Below the pieces are notes generated by a model. The model saw nothing but the letters and a program-made list of their open reading frames with translations, searched no databases and was not told the origin of the DNA. A stretch of 64,000 nt of DNA, taken from positions 55,560,068 through 55,624,067 of the forward strand of contig NC_088866.1 in NCBI RefSeq assembly GCF_032884065.1, written 5' to 3'. The position numbers were made by a program, and so were the translations under genes. Below, piece after piece: positions 12,142-24,290 of this stretch. Position 1 is the first letter of the stretch. Each line of letters opens with the position of its first letter. The DNA comes from Artemia franciscana (lineage: Eukaryota; Arthropoda; Branchiopoda; Anostraca; Artemiidae).

Positions 12142-14800
12142 TATTAAACAACTATAAAAAAAACGGCTGATCAGCTATTATTCTGCTTAGAGATAACCTT
12201 TAGCGGGGCATGAGAAATTTTATGTTTTCTCTTTGTTTAAAACAGCTTAATTTTTTGCTTCAAGAATAACAAAACAAGAAGTCAATGATCATTGTATTTA
12301 GCAGTTATCATAAGATTAAAGCTCTATGATCAATGAGCAAGGTGAAGATCTACGTCCTTAATGATAATAATCTAAAAGCTGCTGATCACAAATGATTATT
12401 TTTTTAACTGAGATATTCTTAGCCACTTACATTAGAAGTTTTTTATTACACATTTCTGGAATTTGAAATCTCTCTGGAAACAGATCTTTCTTCCTTATGC
12501 TCTGGTCTTCCTTATGCTTTGGAAATGGATCGCCACTATCTTTCTTTAGTTTCTTCTGAAAAACCTCAGATAAACGCTGCAATTTCGTAGAATTTTTTCG
12601 TGGGGTTTTTGACGTCATAACCCTGCGATAATTACAGATGAAATTCTAGTCCGGACTGAGAATTCTTCGAAGAATTCCAGACGGATGCGAAATTAATTCT
12701 GCATACTTGAGCTTTCGGACACGCTCAACATTATTTAGACTTTTCAGAGTTGTGACTTCAATAAAACTCTAATCCAAACTCTCCTTCAGCGTAATGAAAC
12801 ACAAAGCACTAGTTTTTATCAGGATACTTGTTATGGATGAACAGATTGGCCGAATCTGCCACCATCACAATATACTAGTATTTTTCGTAAAGGCTCCTTA
12901 AAGAGAGAACTCAGAAAAACAATAGACCAATGCGTTCCTATTATAGTTACAACGGTGGATTCAACCTAATAAAGAGTGAACGTTAGTACATAGTAACCGC
13001 AACTTTAAAATATTTTTTTAGAAAAAACATTTAGTGCCAAAAAAATCCTATGCAGTACTAATTCAAAAGTAGCAACTATTATTCAGGTTAAACTTCGAAG
13101 TAAATTTGGAGTGCAACAATAAATTTTTATCACATTCAATAAAAGCCGGAAGTCCTCAAAAATGGCGTCGAATCAAAATGAAAAGTATACAACTAAAGTC
13201 ACTGTGACGGAAAACCCTTCACCGCTGGTTCACAGTCACCCCATATCGAAAAAATAAAGAAAATTCTATTTTAGCGTCGCTATCACTGACGTGCCTATTT
13301 TATTTTCTTGGGCCTAGCTGATCACTGGAGTTTCGTAAGGAGATAGTTAAGGGCTTGGGTCTACGATCCTAGTCTTTATCTTAAATATAACACAAGGACC
13401 AAAATAACGTATTAGAGAACAGGGCAGTAGTTTTTATCAAGTCCTTAAACAGTACAAGATTGGTGACAGATTTACTGTAGTCGCACTAATTAAATAATAT
13501 TCTAATTTTTTAAGTTCAGGTTTGTTTTGACATCTAACGGCCAGGTTTGCTAATGAGGAGGCCCCCATAGTCCAAGACTCATTATAATCGTACTCCGATC
13601 CAAAACTCCAAAAAAGGTAAAGGACCAGAGCGATCTAAAGAACCATTTTTTTCAAGCGTATTCTAGCCAAAGAGATACAAAATTTGAGGTTTGTAGCCCA
13701 AAAACCCGCTACGCTTGTTTTTAGTCACTTGTCCTGCGAAACTGAAAATTTAGTAGCCTAATTGGCGGAAAATAGCCCAACCTTGCAACACGCCTATACA
13801 CGAATTGACTCAATTTAGAATCTAGAATAGTCTAAAACAATGATTATTTTAATCTTGAATAATTTAGAATAATGAAGAACAATCTAAAACGATCAAGGAC
13901 AATCTTGAATGATCTAGAACATTCTAAAATAGGAATGAACAATGAACCGATGTGAAGAAAAAGTTTTAGAAGCACCTTGACGTAACACCAGCAGCATCGG
14001 TGCTGCATTGGTCTGTCTGTATTTAAACTTATAGTCTTGTAGTTCTTTGTTGATTCTAGTTTAGTTTGACGATCCCCCCTCCAGTCTCACCGCCCATAGG
14101 GCAACAATTAAATTTTGAAATTTGCTGTTTTAACGCTGGATTTATCATAAGAAAAAGGGAATAATGTTTGATTCTGGGTGTGTCCAAAAATGCTAGGGGT
14201 ATTAAGGTGAAATTTATCAGATTGTTGAGGGATATGTTAAACTAAACAAACTATATGTATCCAGTTTGACAAAAAGGCATAGGTTATCAAATGGTAGTTC
14301 AAATAGCCTTATACAGTTTTTGGAATTGGAATTAAGATGTTGAAAAGCGGTAAGAGGGAAACCAATTCTATTCTTAGCTGCCCTCCCCATAAACTTGCCT
14401 GATCAGAATTTTGTGGTAGACAGTTTATTCAAAATAGTCTAAAAGTCAAATAACTGAGTATCCAGGCATTGCATAGCTCCCATTGCCCCAAGGGGAAATT
14501 CTCTAAGCTATATAAGTTGCCCTTTACTTATACATAAATGGGGTTTCAGAGGGGAGGGTCATATTTTATGCCTTGCTTTTAAACGCGTTTGTGGCAGGAA
14601 GTCACAATTTGATGCTGATCAATCTCTTTGGTGACTTAAAAATGAACTATCAATATTACTGTCAATTCAAACGAATCTTCTTGTTTTTTTACTGCCCATA
14701 ACCTGGTAGAATAACCTCTATGAAATGAGGGGAAGACATAACATACGCACTTACAGTCCATTATATCCACTTAGCCAGGACGGCTTAATATAATAATGAT
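12142..14800. other. Unassigned, CpG-richer region
   Basis: From about 12.6 kb the sequence becomes visibly richer in CpG than the first 12 kb. A 70-80 bp segment at 12650-12722 is the inverted partner of 8440-8515. At 13800-13950 there is a degenerate short repeat built on TCTAGAA and TCTAAAA words. The one candidate coding piece is listed separately at 13162. Confidence 0.4.
13162..13257 (+). CDS. Short open frame, possible first coding exon
   Basis: A 31-codon frame starting in a favourable context (AAAAATGGCG) and beginning MASNQNEKYTTKVTVTENPS. It lies in a local CpG-bearing stretch, as the start of an invertebrate gene might. I do not recognise the peptide, and I see no convincing donor site or following exon. 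It could equally be a chance frame. Confidence 0.2.
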   Translation: MASNQNEKYTTKVTVTENPSPLVHSHPISKK

Positions 14801-14819
14801 ATAATATATAAATAATACC

Positions 14820-15345
14820 ACGAAAATTCCTGCTTGGACAGTTCCTTCCACGAAAAATCCCCCAGACAATTCAATCCTTGTTGTAAATTCCATCCTAAAA
14901 ACTTCTTGCTGACAATATCACCGGGAAAATTTATCTTTAGCCTTCTTCCATTTGAAAGAAAAAGTTATTTTTTATTTAATTTCTAATTATTTTTCAAATC
15001 ATCTCGGAAATCCCCCCTTTGTGGAAAATGTCCCCTCCCAATGGAATATTTCGCCCGCGGAAAAGTCTCCAACAGATAATTTCTACCGTGAAAAATCCTC
15101 CACAAAGAAAAACCTCCAGGCAATTCTAGCCCCTTTAAAAAAATTTCCCGGATAATTTCCCCGGAACTTCTCCACGCGTCAAATTGAATTGGCAAAGAGA
15201 CAGAAAGTCAAATAAAAAGAATTTCGTAAAGAAATTCTGACAAATTCCCCATGTAAGGTTTCCTCTTTAAATTTCATCCCTGGAAACTTCCCTCTTTAAG
15301 GAAATTCTCCCTGTGGAAAATTACCCCATGTCGAAGAGTATCTGT
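14820..15345. repeat. Degenerate short tandem motif (C-run / GGAAA)
   Basis: About 500 bp in which words such as TTCCCC, CCTCC, GGAAAATT and GAAAAATCC recur roughly every 14-30 bases, with alternating pyrimidine and purine runs. It looks like a heavily decayed minisatellite. The open frames on both strands here (14952-15155 and 14983-15195) are by-products. Confidence 0.5.
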
Positions 15346-15349
15346 TCAC

Positions 15350-18184
15350 TTCCCAATAACAAATACTACATATAAACCATTTGCAAACTTCGTAACTTAA
15401 AGCCCTTTTCCCTAGGGGCTGTGGGGGTCCTCAACTATGCTGATCAAAACGGCTAGTTCAACCTGACGTTATAGTTTTCATGAAGATTCAATTACTTTTT
15501 CGGGGTGTTTCCCTCACTCCTTTCTAGAAAATTATGCTAATTTCCTCCGGCTCGTAAACCCTGAAGGTTAGGTTAAACTTAATGAATTTTATATATCTGG
15601 AATCAGTGTAAAAAGCCAGTTCTTTTGCTATATCTGTTGTTACCAAAATTCTGTTTTTAGAATTTCGGTTACTATTGGGCCGAGTCGCTCCTTACTTACA
15701 GTTTGTTATAACAAACTGTTTAATTAACAGATCAGCTTCAGAAAACACTCTCATAAGAAGCGCTGTGGCAGGTATGGACACTAGTTTCATGACAACGTCG
15801 AATTGGTGTTTCTGAGAACCATAGTATGATACTTAAACGATTGGAGTGAATAATTCTTTCTTGGAACTGTACACTTTCGATGGAAAATCATCGGGGCCGT
15901 GACAGATTTGGCTGCTGGTCAAGTATGCCTTGCATTGACTTCTGAAATTACGTCATGTGATTGCCACAAACTGGCTCAAATCTGTGGTGGCTGGATCACG
16001 GCGCTTGCATCTGTTGATACTAATTCAGCATCCAGCAAATCAAATTGCATCTATTCCTTTATCACTCCAGCTTTTCCAAAATCAAACATGAGATTTTGTC
16101 CTTACAACTGCAATAAAAGCCAGAGAAATAATGGATAAAGGTTGAAATTTCCTTTCGGAGAATATTGTTATTTTTTGCTTCATATACATCACACCTTCCT
16201 GTCTCGAGAGATAGCGAGAGGAGAATGTTTTATTTCCATTTGTTTCATAGAATCTGACAACGAGAATACAACTATTATGGGACAGCCTTTAAATGCTTAA
16301 GAAGCAGAAGGCTTTTCCCTAATCAAATTAAGAGCACCTGGGAGCTTTCCAAAATTCAAATGAAAGCTGTATTCCACTTACAATTCTACTTCAAAAATTT
16401 TTGAGCAACAACAAAGAACGAAGCGATACGTTTGTTCGTCCTCGACCCCGATTCGTTCTGGAAGCATGTTCCAAAACTGAATTATTGAGAGTCATGTCAC
16501 ATTTTGTAAATAATAAAGAACAAAATATAAATATCCAATGGAGTAAAAAAAAAGAAAGAAATGCATAGTACCACAAACGAACTTTTACAAAATTACGGTC
16601 GGATCCAAATGTTTACTTCTGGTCAGTCAAATATCCTTGAAACACAGCTGCAAGATTGGAAGGTCAGCCTATCCCAGAAGAGGTATGCTTGAAAAAAAAA
16701 GTTTGGTGAGACATCTTCTTTTTCCTAATAAAATACTGTTGGGATTTATTTGGAAAACAGCATATCTCTAGCATGGCGGCAATTTTCTTTTTTTTGGAGG
16801 GGGCTGGTTCTTTTAATATCAAATTTAGGCTAATTGCAGCGAGCTAGCTTTGTTTACACCCCTTTTCCTCCTAAAGCTTGCCCCAATCGACTCGTGTATC
16901 CTCGCTTTCCAGGCAAACTACCATCAAGGAACGGTTCTAGGCGCCACGTCAGTCGATTCCGAAATCCACGTCACCGAACTATTTTATAGTTCGTCACCGA
17001 TTATCAGGGGATACATTCATTGTCTCCAAATGAGGATCAAGGCATGTGGTAATCGAGACAGGTGTGATCTGACCCCTGTAGAGAAATTTAACTTATAAAT
17101 TTCTCTACAGTGGATCTGACCAAGGCCTATAGGTCTAGAGGGCATTTTATCTAGCCAACCAGTTCGGAGGTCCCCGACAACATTTGAGGGTCCACCTTCA
17201 CTAAACGTAGTTGGAGAACAGGCTATGGCAACTTGTGGCTGAACTTCGATTCACTACAACAGCATCAATATCAAGATATTGCGCAACACTACTGGAATGA
17301 TTTTATAAATTTCAACTTATAAAATCTAAAACGACTATAATCAATAAAGAGGATGAGCTGATTATTGCTTGCCGATAATTTGATTGATTAGTTTAAATGA
17401 TTGCTAAAAAGGGCGGAAGAAACTGTAAAATTCTAAAGCAAGGTTTCCACAGTGCAAATTTTGCACTCTTTTCTGCCCCGTTGCATTTCTTACCCCCAGG
17501 GATGGGAGGAGATATCAGTGCTGCTCATGTAAAAGTGTTTTTCCTTGTAGTAAACCAGCGGCTCTGCAAGTTCCATGTACAATTTTTCTGCGTTGGCGAA
17601 ATTTTGTTTCGAACAGACACGATCTTTGAGGGTTTCAGGCATTTTAGTATTAAGACTAATAGATATAACAGTCATCATTCCTCAATCATTAACAAACGGC
17701 AATTTTTTCCTATTTAACAGTTTTGTTAACGCATTTTTTTTGTTGCTACGGGCCTTGGTTAATACTTTAGGTTAAAAAGACCGTTAAAATCACGATCACC
17801 ACAAGAAAAATCCTAGCATCACCCATGAGAAAACGATTAATGAGTTACTATCATTCCTTGTCTTCCGCTTACACACTGGAATAAACTACGGCTTATCCTA
17901 TCCTCCAAAATAGAAACAATGGTCATTCACAGAAATTTATTAATTATTACGGTACATATTTCGGAATGATCGCATAAAAACAAGAGCTATACATGCATTT
18001 TGAGCCACAGAGCCCGTCAAAAATCTGAATAACATCTGCATAAAAAACAACTTTTGAACATACTACTAAGAAGGATTGTCTTTACTGTGCGTTTTCCATG
18101 AAAAATCAAGAAAAGACAAGTCCCTTTTCAATGAAAAACAGATTCAAAAATTGGCAATGATTGTGAAATTTTGCAATTAATTGT
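15350..18184. other. No gene recognised
   Basis: Contains frames of 79 codons (15899-16138, plus), 82 codons (16850-17098, plus) and 106 codons (17397-17717, plus) without recognisable domains. I looked here for the missing GTPBP1 exons on both strands and found none. A 38-bp hairpin flanked by 9-bp direct repeats lies at 17066-17121. Confidence 0.45.
17075..17112. repeat. Short perfect hairpin between 9-bp direct repeats
   Basis: CTGTAGAGAAATTTA at 17076-17090 is repeated inverted at 17096-17110 with a 5-base loop. On both sides stands GATCTGACC (17066-17074 and 17113-17121). This has the form of a tiny hairpin insertion with a target duplication. Confidence 0.7.
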
Positions 18185-18234
18185 TTAAATTATTCCTTAT
18201 TTATGATATGTTTATTATGTATTACTTATTATGG

Positions 18235-18238
<4 letters not shown>

Positions 18239-18319
<81 letters not shown>
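18239..18319. repeat. (TA)n microsatellite
   Basis: About 81 bases of TA, 17 bases before the duplicated first exon. Its homologue in the right arm is about 163 bases. Confidence 0.97.
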
Positions 18320-18322
<3 letters not shown>

Positions 18323-18336
18323 TCTTTTTCTCGTAG

Positions 18337-18575
18337 GTTGGAGCGAACATGGGGATCGTTGGTATGACGAAGGAGCACCTTGGGTTGACATTGTCTCTAC
18401 ACATCCCTATTTTTGTTGTCGTGACCAAAATAGATATGGCACCTCCAAACATTTTAAAAGAGACGTTAAGGCTCTTAATGAAAATGTTAAAATCCCCAGG
18501 CTGTCGAAAAACCCCTATCTTGATTAAGAATCACGACGATGTCGTCTTCAGTGCTACAAATTTCACAACTGAAAC
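18337..18575 (+). pseudogene. GTPBP1-like exon A, duplicated copy
   Basis: An exon bounded by CTCGTAG and GTAAGT. It encodes [19 protein letters not shown], then [20 protein letters not shown], then LKSPGCRK and [14 protein letters not shown]. This is the G-domain of GTPBP1, a trGTPase related to EF-1A implicated in mRNA turnover and ribosome quality control. TKID is the G4 guanine-specificity motif. The frame is open across 239 bp and ends in phase 2, which fits exon B exactly. The copy looks intact, yet no exon A-upstream or B-downstream partner on this strand was found, so it is probably a partial duplicate. The alternative, that this strand carries the real gene, cannot be excluded. Confidence 0.85.
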
Positions 18576-19372
18576 GTAAGTATGTTGTAGATGTATTGTG
18601 TAGATCGGTGGTTCCCAACTGAATTCGGGCCAACTCTCTTCTAGGCATTTTTAAAATCCTGATGCTCTCTCTTTTGATATTTAAATTTTATTACTTAAAA
18701 TTTTACGTATACTCACATAAAGGAAGCTTTAAAGGTCATTTACTTAGTATTTTTTTAGGGGGGAGGGTGTCTTCTTTGCATATTTTATACTAATAAAAAA
18801 TATTGCTTGAATGCAGCACCTTTTATATAATGCTTAACGTCATTGCAGCACTATCGTGTATTCCTTCGCTCTTTTTTGATTCCTTAGTATCTAGAAATAC
18901 GTACAATATTATATCAAGTACCATATTTACCTAGATGGTGAATATCGATATAATCTATTGACTGAGCCAATCATAATTGTTCGTAAAACTTGTTGATTGG
19001 CTAATTCCAAAACCTTGTCTAGATAGAGAAAAACTGCAAATGAAAAATAAATAATAAGTGGAATAAAATACAATATAGCCTATCTTCCGTATAGAATGAT
19101 TTCGGTTCGTTTTTAGTTATTGTGTTGTTATTTTCTTTTACTACTTTAAAATATTTTTTCCACAAAATATTCTAGAGCATATTGATTTCCTCAAGTCAAT
19201 CCCTAAAGTACTACGCTTTCAATTAAAGATTAACTCCGTTAATTTAAATAGATATAGATTGATTGAAAAAACTCGAATTTGAGACTCATTTCGGATTCAG
19301 TTGAAATTTAGTATGACTTGAAAAAGAAAATGTTAAATATTATTGAGCTGTATTATATTTTTTATACATATA

Positions 19373-19376
<4 letters not shown>

Positions 19377-19457
<81 letters not shown>
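19377..19457. repeat. (TA)n microsatellite
   Basis: About 81 bases of TA in the intron between the duplicated exons A and B. Its homologue lies at 24227-24288. Confidence 0.97.
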
Positions 19458-19460
<3 letters not shown>

Positions 19461-19679
19461 CTTGATGGTAGGTTTATGTGATCAATCCGTATATTTGTTT
19501 TCTCTAACAGCTATGAGCTATGCTCTCCGTTTGGGAGTATTATCGTTTTGCTGTTGTGTTTTAATGAGGTGAGGCAATTAATCTCTCTATCTATCTAACG
19601 TGTTAGTAAGTGATTCTAACTTTTTTTTTACTATAGACCATTTCTAATTTTCATCTTTCAAATTTCTAATTATTTTCAG

Positions 19680-19836
19680 ACTTTGCCCCATTTTTCAAGT
19701 GAGTAACGTCTCAGGAGAGAATCTCGATCTCTTAAGAAGTTTCCTAAATTTATTATCTGCAAGAATGCCAGAATGCAGCATGGATCATGTGAATGATCCA
19801 GCCGAGTTTCAAATTGATGATACTTATTCAGTTCCT
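19680..19836 (+). pseudogene. GTPBP1-like exon B, duplicated copy
   Basis: Starts after TATTTTCAG and ends before GTGAGT. It encodes [30 protein letters not shown] and then [14 protein letters not shown], the stretch that joins the GTPase domain to the first beta-barrel in GTPBP1. It is 12 bp longer, in frame, than the minus-strand copy ([11 protein letters not shown] against MPAHVND). With exon A it gives exactly 132 codons and ends in phase 0. After 20198 the duplicated intron stops and no plus-strand third exon follows. Confidence 0.85.
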
Positions 19837-20204
19837 GTGAGTTGTATTTTTGTTATGTATTCATTATTGTAGCTCAAACCTGGTTCTTGTTACGCCCTTA
19901 TTGCCCCTGAAACTGCCTCTTATTATTTAATATGCAAATTAACAGTTCTAAAGATTTGCTGTAAATAAAGACATTTGATACAAGAATATCGAAATTTTTT
20001 AATAAAATCGATTTTTCGATCGTCATGTCGAATATCACTAAACACTAAGTCATAAGGTTGTAAAATCTCTTAGGCTGATGTAGACACAACTAACCAGTAT
20101 TCAGTAAATATAGTTGCCACATATAGTGATTTGTCACTGTTTTAGGGAATTTTTTTCTCTTATTTGTTTCTGGTGTTTTATAGTAATCACTTTCTAACTT
20201 TTTT

Positions 20205-20226
20205 CCTATTAGTAATCACTAATAGG
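20205..20226. repeat. 22-bp palindrome at the duplication breakpoint
   Basis: CCTATTAGT and ACTAATAGG are perfect inverted repeats around the loop AATC. They sit between the end of exon C and the start of the left arm. The word AGTAATCACT occurs here and again at 20182-20191. Confidence 0.85.
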
Positions 20227-20322
20227 GACAAACTGTCCAACTGGATCCGGTCCTAATAGGAGTGTATCGTTGAGTTTAATACATCCACGTAATGCTGTTC
20301 CAGAAACAACTGTGCCAACGCC
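20220..20322 (-). CDS. GTPBP1: GTPBP1-like exon C (minus-strand gene)
   Basis: After the acceptor TTTATTCTAG (plus-strand 20323-20332) the minus strand reads [20 protein letters not shown] and then [14 protein letters not shown]. This directly continues exon B's SVP as in GTPBP1, entering translation-factor beta-barrel domain 2. The frame then meets a stop within 12 bases. A weak donor, GTGATT, would end the exon at 20220. Alternatively the true exon continued and was cut by the rearrangement, because the inverted-duplication breakpoint lies only about 10-20 bases on. There is no second copy of this exon. Confidence 0.8.
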
Positions 20323-20332
20323 CTAGAATAAA

Positions 20333-22740
20333 AATAAATATTTCAAAAATATTTTCAAAGATTTTACATACCCTAGGAAGATATTGAATTACACAAAGAC
20401 TATATTTTTCACATAATTATTTTTATCTAGATATTCGATATAGCTTTTTTTAGTTATCTTTAGCTTTTTAGAAACGAGCACTTTGTAAGTTGCTGATGCC
20501 GAGCTTTCATTTTTAATAGAAATGAAATATATAAAGGCATCAGAATAGATTTTTGTAAAAATATAAACTTTAGGAACTTTGACAGTTTGAAAATATAATC
20601 CTTTCATGTACAGTTCCGTTAAGTGGTAGGGGAGGGGACAATGCCTCTTTAGATTTTTTCCCCTATTCCTTAATTTGGAAAATACCTGTTTTTTGTAGTT
20701 ACATTTTCGTTTACATATGCTTTTTTGGGTATTTTCATTGAAAAAAAATCAGAAGAGAGACAAATTTGCCCACCCCCCTGAACATTGAAGAATACATCCC
20801 CTTTAAATTCTCGTCAAACGACACCTCTGTTTCAGAACCAATTAGGAACCTCAACAATGATTCAGTCCCCGAAGGTTTGATATTTGTAGTCTCATTACAA
20901 AGCAGCATCGAAAGAGAAGACCCAATTTCATGTAGAAGGTTGTAATAGAAATATGGCAACTCCTTCTCTGCAATAAAGGACTGAAGGTACTGCGAGGTAC
21001 CCTTTGGTACTAGTGTATATAAAGATGTTAAAGGCACTGCAATGATATACTCCAAGGCTAAACTATTTCAGCTTATCAGAACAAGCTGCAAACCTACGAG
21101 TTCGTCTTGGCAAAAGTTAGATATGGATACACAGATGTAAAGAGGAAGGTAAGTGGATGAGCAAGCAGAGGACAGTCCTCAACACCTCGTCAAACCATTT
21201 TCTACTGTTATCACATTCTTCCACTGAAAGCACGATTTCCACCAAGAAATTGGTATGTTAAAGAGAGAGAAAAGGGTAAAGGATACAGCACAAAATTCCA
21301 ACCCGGCGGTGCTGACCTTCGTTTCATGGCCCTTCAGCCCGAAAGTGCAATTAGAGGGGGGGGGAGACGGCCATCCTATTCTTTCAAGCACTTTCCCCAC
21401 ATTTCTCCAAGCACTTTAAAGTTGGGTCGACTCTGGCTGCGTCTACATAGCCACGCCACTTATTCCGTCCCAAACCCAATAATAAGTGACACTAGGACTC
21501 CAGCCCGTGCCCTTACGGACAACTGATATGACCCCTTTTTGGTTTCTACATTTGTATAGATAGAAGTATAGAAGAGAAGGATATGTTCGATAACTTGTAG
21601 TAGTATACCTTGTTATAATCAATTCTGTTTGGTTACCGAAAGATATTAGTTGAAGATTTGAATTTAGTATAGGTTGAAGTTAGCATAAATTGAATTTAGC
21701 AAGATTTGAATTTAGGACGACATTGAAGTTAGCATAAATTTAAATGAAAATATTATTGTGCCACTGAGAGAAGAGGAAATAGATTTTTATGAACTTAAAA
21801 TAAAGGTGGATGGAATATACTAAGGTAATAAGAGAAAAATACGGAGATCAAGAACAAATGTAAATTAAAAGGTAAAATAATAATAAAAAAAAAAATACGA
21901 TAATGAAAATTAAAGAAAAAGAATTAAGGATTTAAACAACCCCTGAAAAAATCTTTCAAAGTTTTTTTATCGATTCATTTTTCTTTAATTTTTTTACAGC
22001 TAATAGGACTAACTTAGTATATTTATGATATTTTTTTTAGTCTATATTGAGTTAAAAAGCCAAGGTGTTAGCATCATTTACAACACAACAGCCTCCCAAA
22101 TCGTTACTCTTGGCAATTAAAACACTGATGGATCGGTCGCAACTCAGCCAAAAAGTTCTGTTAAGCGAACAACTGAGCAACGTCACTAAATGAATTCCGG
22201 CTGGTATTAAAGGTGAAATTTTCTGTTCTATCGAGAAAACTTTGATGAAAAAAACAACCTATGAATACATATTTAAACAAGAACAACAAAACCTCGTGAA
22301 AAATCTCAATATAAGTCTATAAGCACTGACAAAAAATAAGATATATTAGTAAATTATAAAACATTACAGTTAAATTTTTGTACTATATTATTTCAGCCAT
22401 GAATTCTACTGTTTGCTTTTGTTTTGGTTCTATTATATTTATAGGTTGCCTAAACAAGACTATTTTTAAGCAGTATTTTGCATGGCGTGCTGACTCTCAC
22501 CTTTCAATGAAGTTGAATAGTTGTACTACTTTTATTAGCTTTATTTACTGATTGTATTTCGCTATTTAAGTCATATTTAGTAAGTTGAAAACAGAAAAAT
22601 GGAGGAAAACATTATAGCTCTGAGCCGTTGATGCAAAATCATTAATGAAATATGATACCAAAATGCTGGCATTTCTAAGCAAGACCTTCTGCAATGGAGT
22701 GGGAAGACAAAAAAAAAAAATTGTCACTTCTTGAGAGGGG
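20333..22740. other. Intron of the minus-strand GTPBP1 gene
   Basis: Spacer of the inverted duplication, equal to the intron between exons B and C. It holds a minus-strand 106-codon frame (21055-20735) and short frames near 21179-21526, none recognisable. No splice-bounded conserved exon seen. Confidence 0.5.
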
Positions 22741-22990
22741 GTAAAAAGGGAAGCTTTGCATTGATCGCAGTGGTGGAGGAGGAGCGAGCGCAGCTGTGTT
22801 AACCTTAGTCGGCCTCACAACTGCGTTGGCCTTAAATCTTTCCCGAAAAGATTTAAAGGAAAACTACACGAGAGGGGGTAAAGAGTGAAGCTTTGAATAC
22901 ATTGGGATGGAGGAGGAACGTGCGTGGCTCTGTTGGTATCAGGTGGCTTGGTTCTGCAGCGAGTTATTAATCGTAGTTATTGAAGTTTTT
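22741..22990 (+). mobile_element. RTE-like LINE 3' ends, two adjacent pieces
   Basis: GTGGAGGAGGAGCGAGCGCA at about 22770 and GGGATGGAGGAGGAACGTGC at about 22902, followed by GGTGGCTTGGTTCTGCAGCG, match the reverse complement of the 3' ends at 2573 and 3139. The segment looks like two overlapping or tandem 3' tails of the same family, inserted in the GTPBP1 intron in plus orientation. Confidence 0.75.
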
Positions 22991-23663
22991 TTGGGAGCTA
23001 AATTGCTATTGTTTCTACATCCAAGTTCAAGACTGTATTTTGTTGATTTTATGAACAGGAAAAATGCATATTTAACTAAAAAATCAAAAAATTGCTTATT
23101 GAAATGTTCACTTTTTGGCAGCTAGCCTTATCGGTCTTTTAGAGATATGTTCACTTTGACTGGTCCAACAAGGAACTTTGAACTTTTCGATTCATTTTGA
23201 AAAGCATGCCTATAAGGAGTCATTTTAGTTTTCAATATAGATAGGACGGCTTATCAATGTACTCAAAAGCACATGCTTGGCTCAATAATTCGAAATCTGT
23301 ATTCAGAAAGTGATTACTATAAAACACCAGAAACAAATAAGAGAAAAAAATTCCCTAAAACAGTGAAAAATCACTCTATGTGGCAACTATATTTACTGAA
23401 TACTGGTTAGTTGTGTCTACATCAGTCTAAGAGATTTTACAACCTTATGACTTAGTGTTTAGTGATATTCGACATGACGATCGAAAAATCGATTTTATTA
23501 AAAAATTTCGATATTCTTGTATCAAATGTCTTTATTTACAGCAAATCTTTAGAACTGTTAATTTGCATATTAAATAATAAGAGGCAGTTTCAGGGGCAAT
23601 AAGGGCGTAACAAGAACCAGGTTTGAGCTACAATAATGAATACATAACAAAAATACAACTCAC

Positions 23664-23808
23664 AGGAACTGAATAAGTATCATCAATTTGAAACTCGGCT
23701 GGATCATTCACATGAGCTGGCATTCTTGCAGATAATAAATTTAGGAAACTTCTTAAGAGATCGAGATTCTCTCCTGAGACGTTACTCACTTGAAAAACGG
23801 GGCAAAGT
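23664..23808 (-). CDS. GTPBP1: GTPBP1-like exon B (minus-strand gene)
   Basis: Acceptor TATTTTCAG and donor GTGAGT are both intact. It encodes [35 protein letters not shown] and [13 protein letters not shown]. It is 145 bp, 12 less than the inverted copy, so the frame is kept. It joins in phase to exon C, 3.3 kb away on the same strand, which makes this strand the likelier location of the real gene. Confidence 0.87.
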
Positions 23809-24222
23809 CTGAAAATAATTAGAAATTTGAAAGATGAAAATTAGAAATGGTCTATAAGAAAAAAAAAAAAAAAGTTAGAATCACTTACTAACACGTTAGA
23901 TAGAGAGAGATTAATTGCCTCACCTCATTAAAACACAACAGCAAAACGATAATACTCCCAAACGGAGAGCATAGCTCATAGCTGTTAGAGAAAATAAATA
24001 TACGGATTGATCACATAAACCTACCATCAAGACAACAAACAGGAAATAAAAAAAAGCAGATAAAAAAAATAGAAAATAAAAGGCCAGACAAAAAGAGAAA
24101 ACAAGTAATGCCAGGTAAACAGCGTAGAGGGGATGACCCCAACATGGTCAAATAAAACAAAAAACGACTACGTTAAGGGCGTATGCTCCATCACCAAAGC
24201 TCGATATATAATTTATACGCTA

Positions 24223-24226
<4 letters not shown>

Positions 24227-24288
<62 letters not shown>
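24227..24288. repeat. (TA)n microsatellite
   Basis: About 62 bases of TA, homologous to the tract at 19377. Confidence 0.95.

Positions 24289-24290
<2 letters not shown>

Larger units (their letters stand above)
18185..20198 (+). repeat. Left arm of inverted duplication
   Basis: The reverse complement of 23306-25565. The match runs from about 18185 to AGTAATCACTTTCT at 20198 and includes two exons, the introns around them and two (TA)n tracts. The arms differ by scattered substitutions and small indels, by (TA)n length, and by about 190 bp present only in the right arm (24036-24228). The copy is therefore not a perfect mirror image. Confidence 0.95.

Noticed and set aside
20735-21055. 106-codon minus frame in the GTPBP1 intron
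   Set aside because: It lies on the gene's own strand but is not splice-bounded to a conserved exon, and I recognise no motif.
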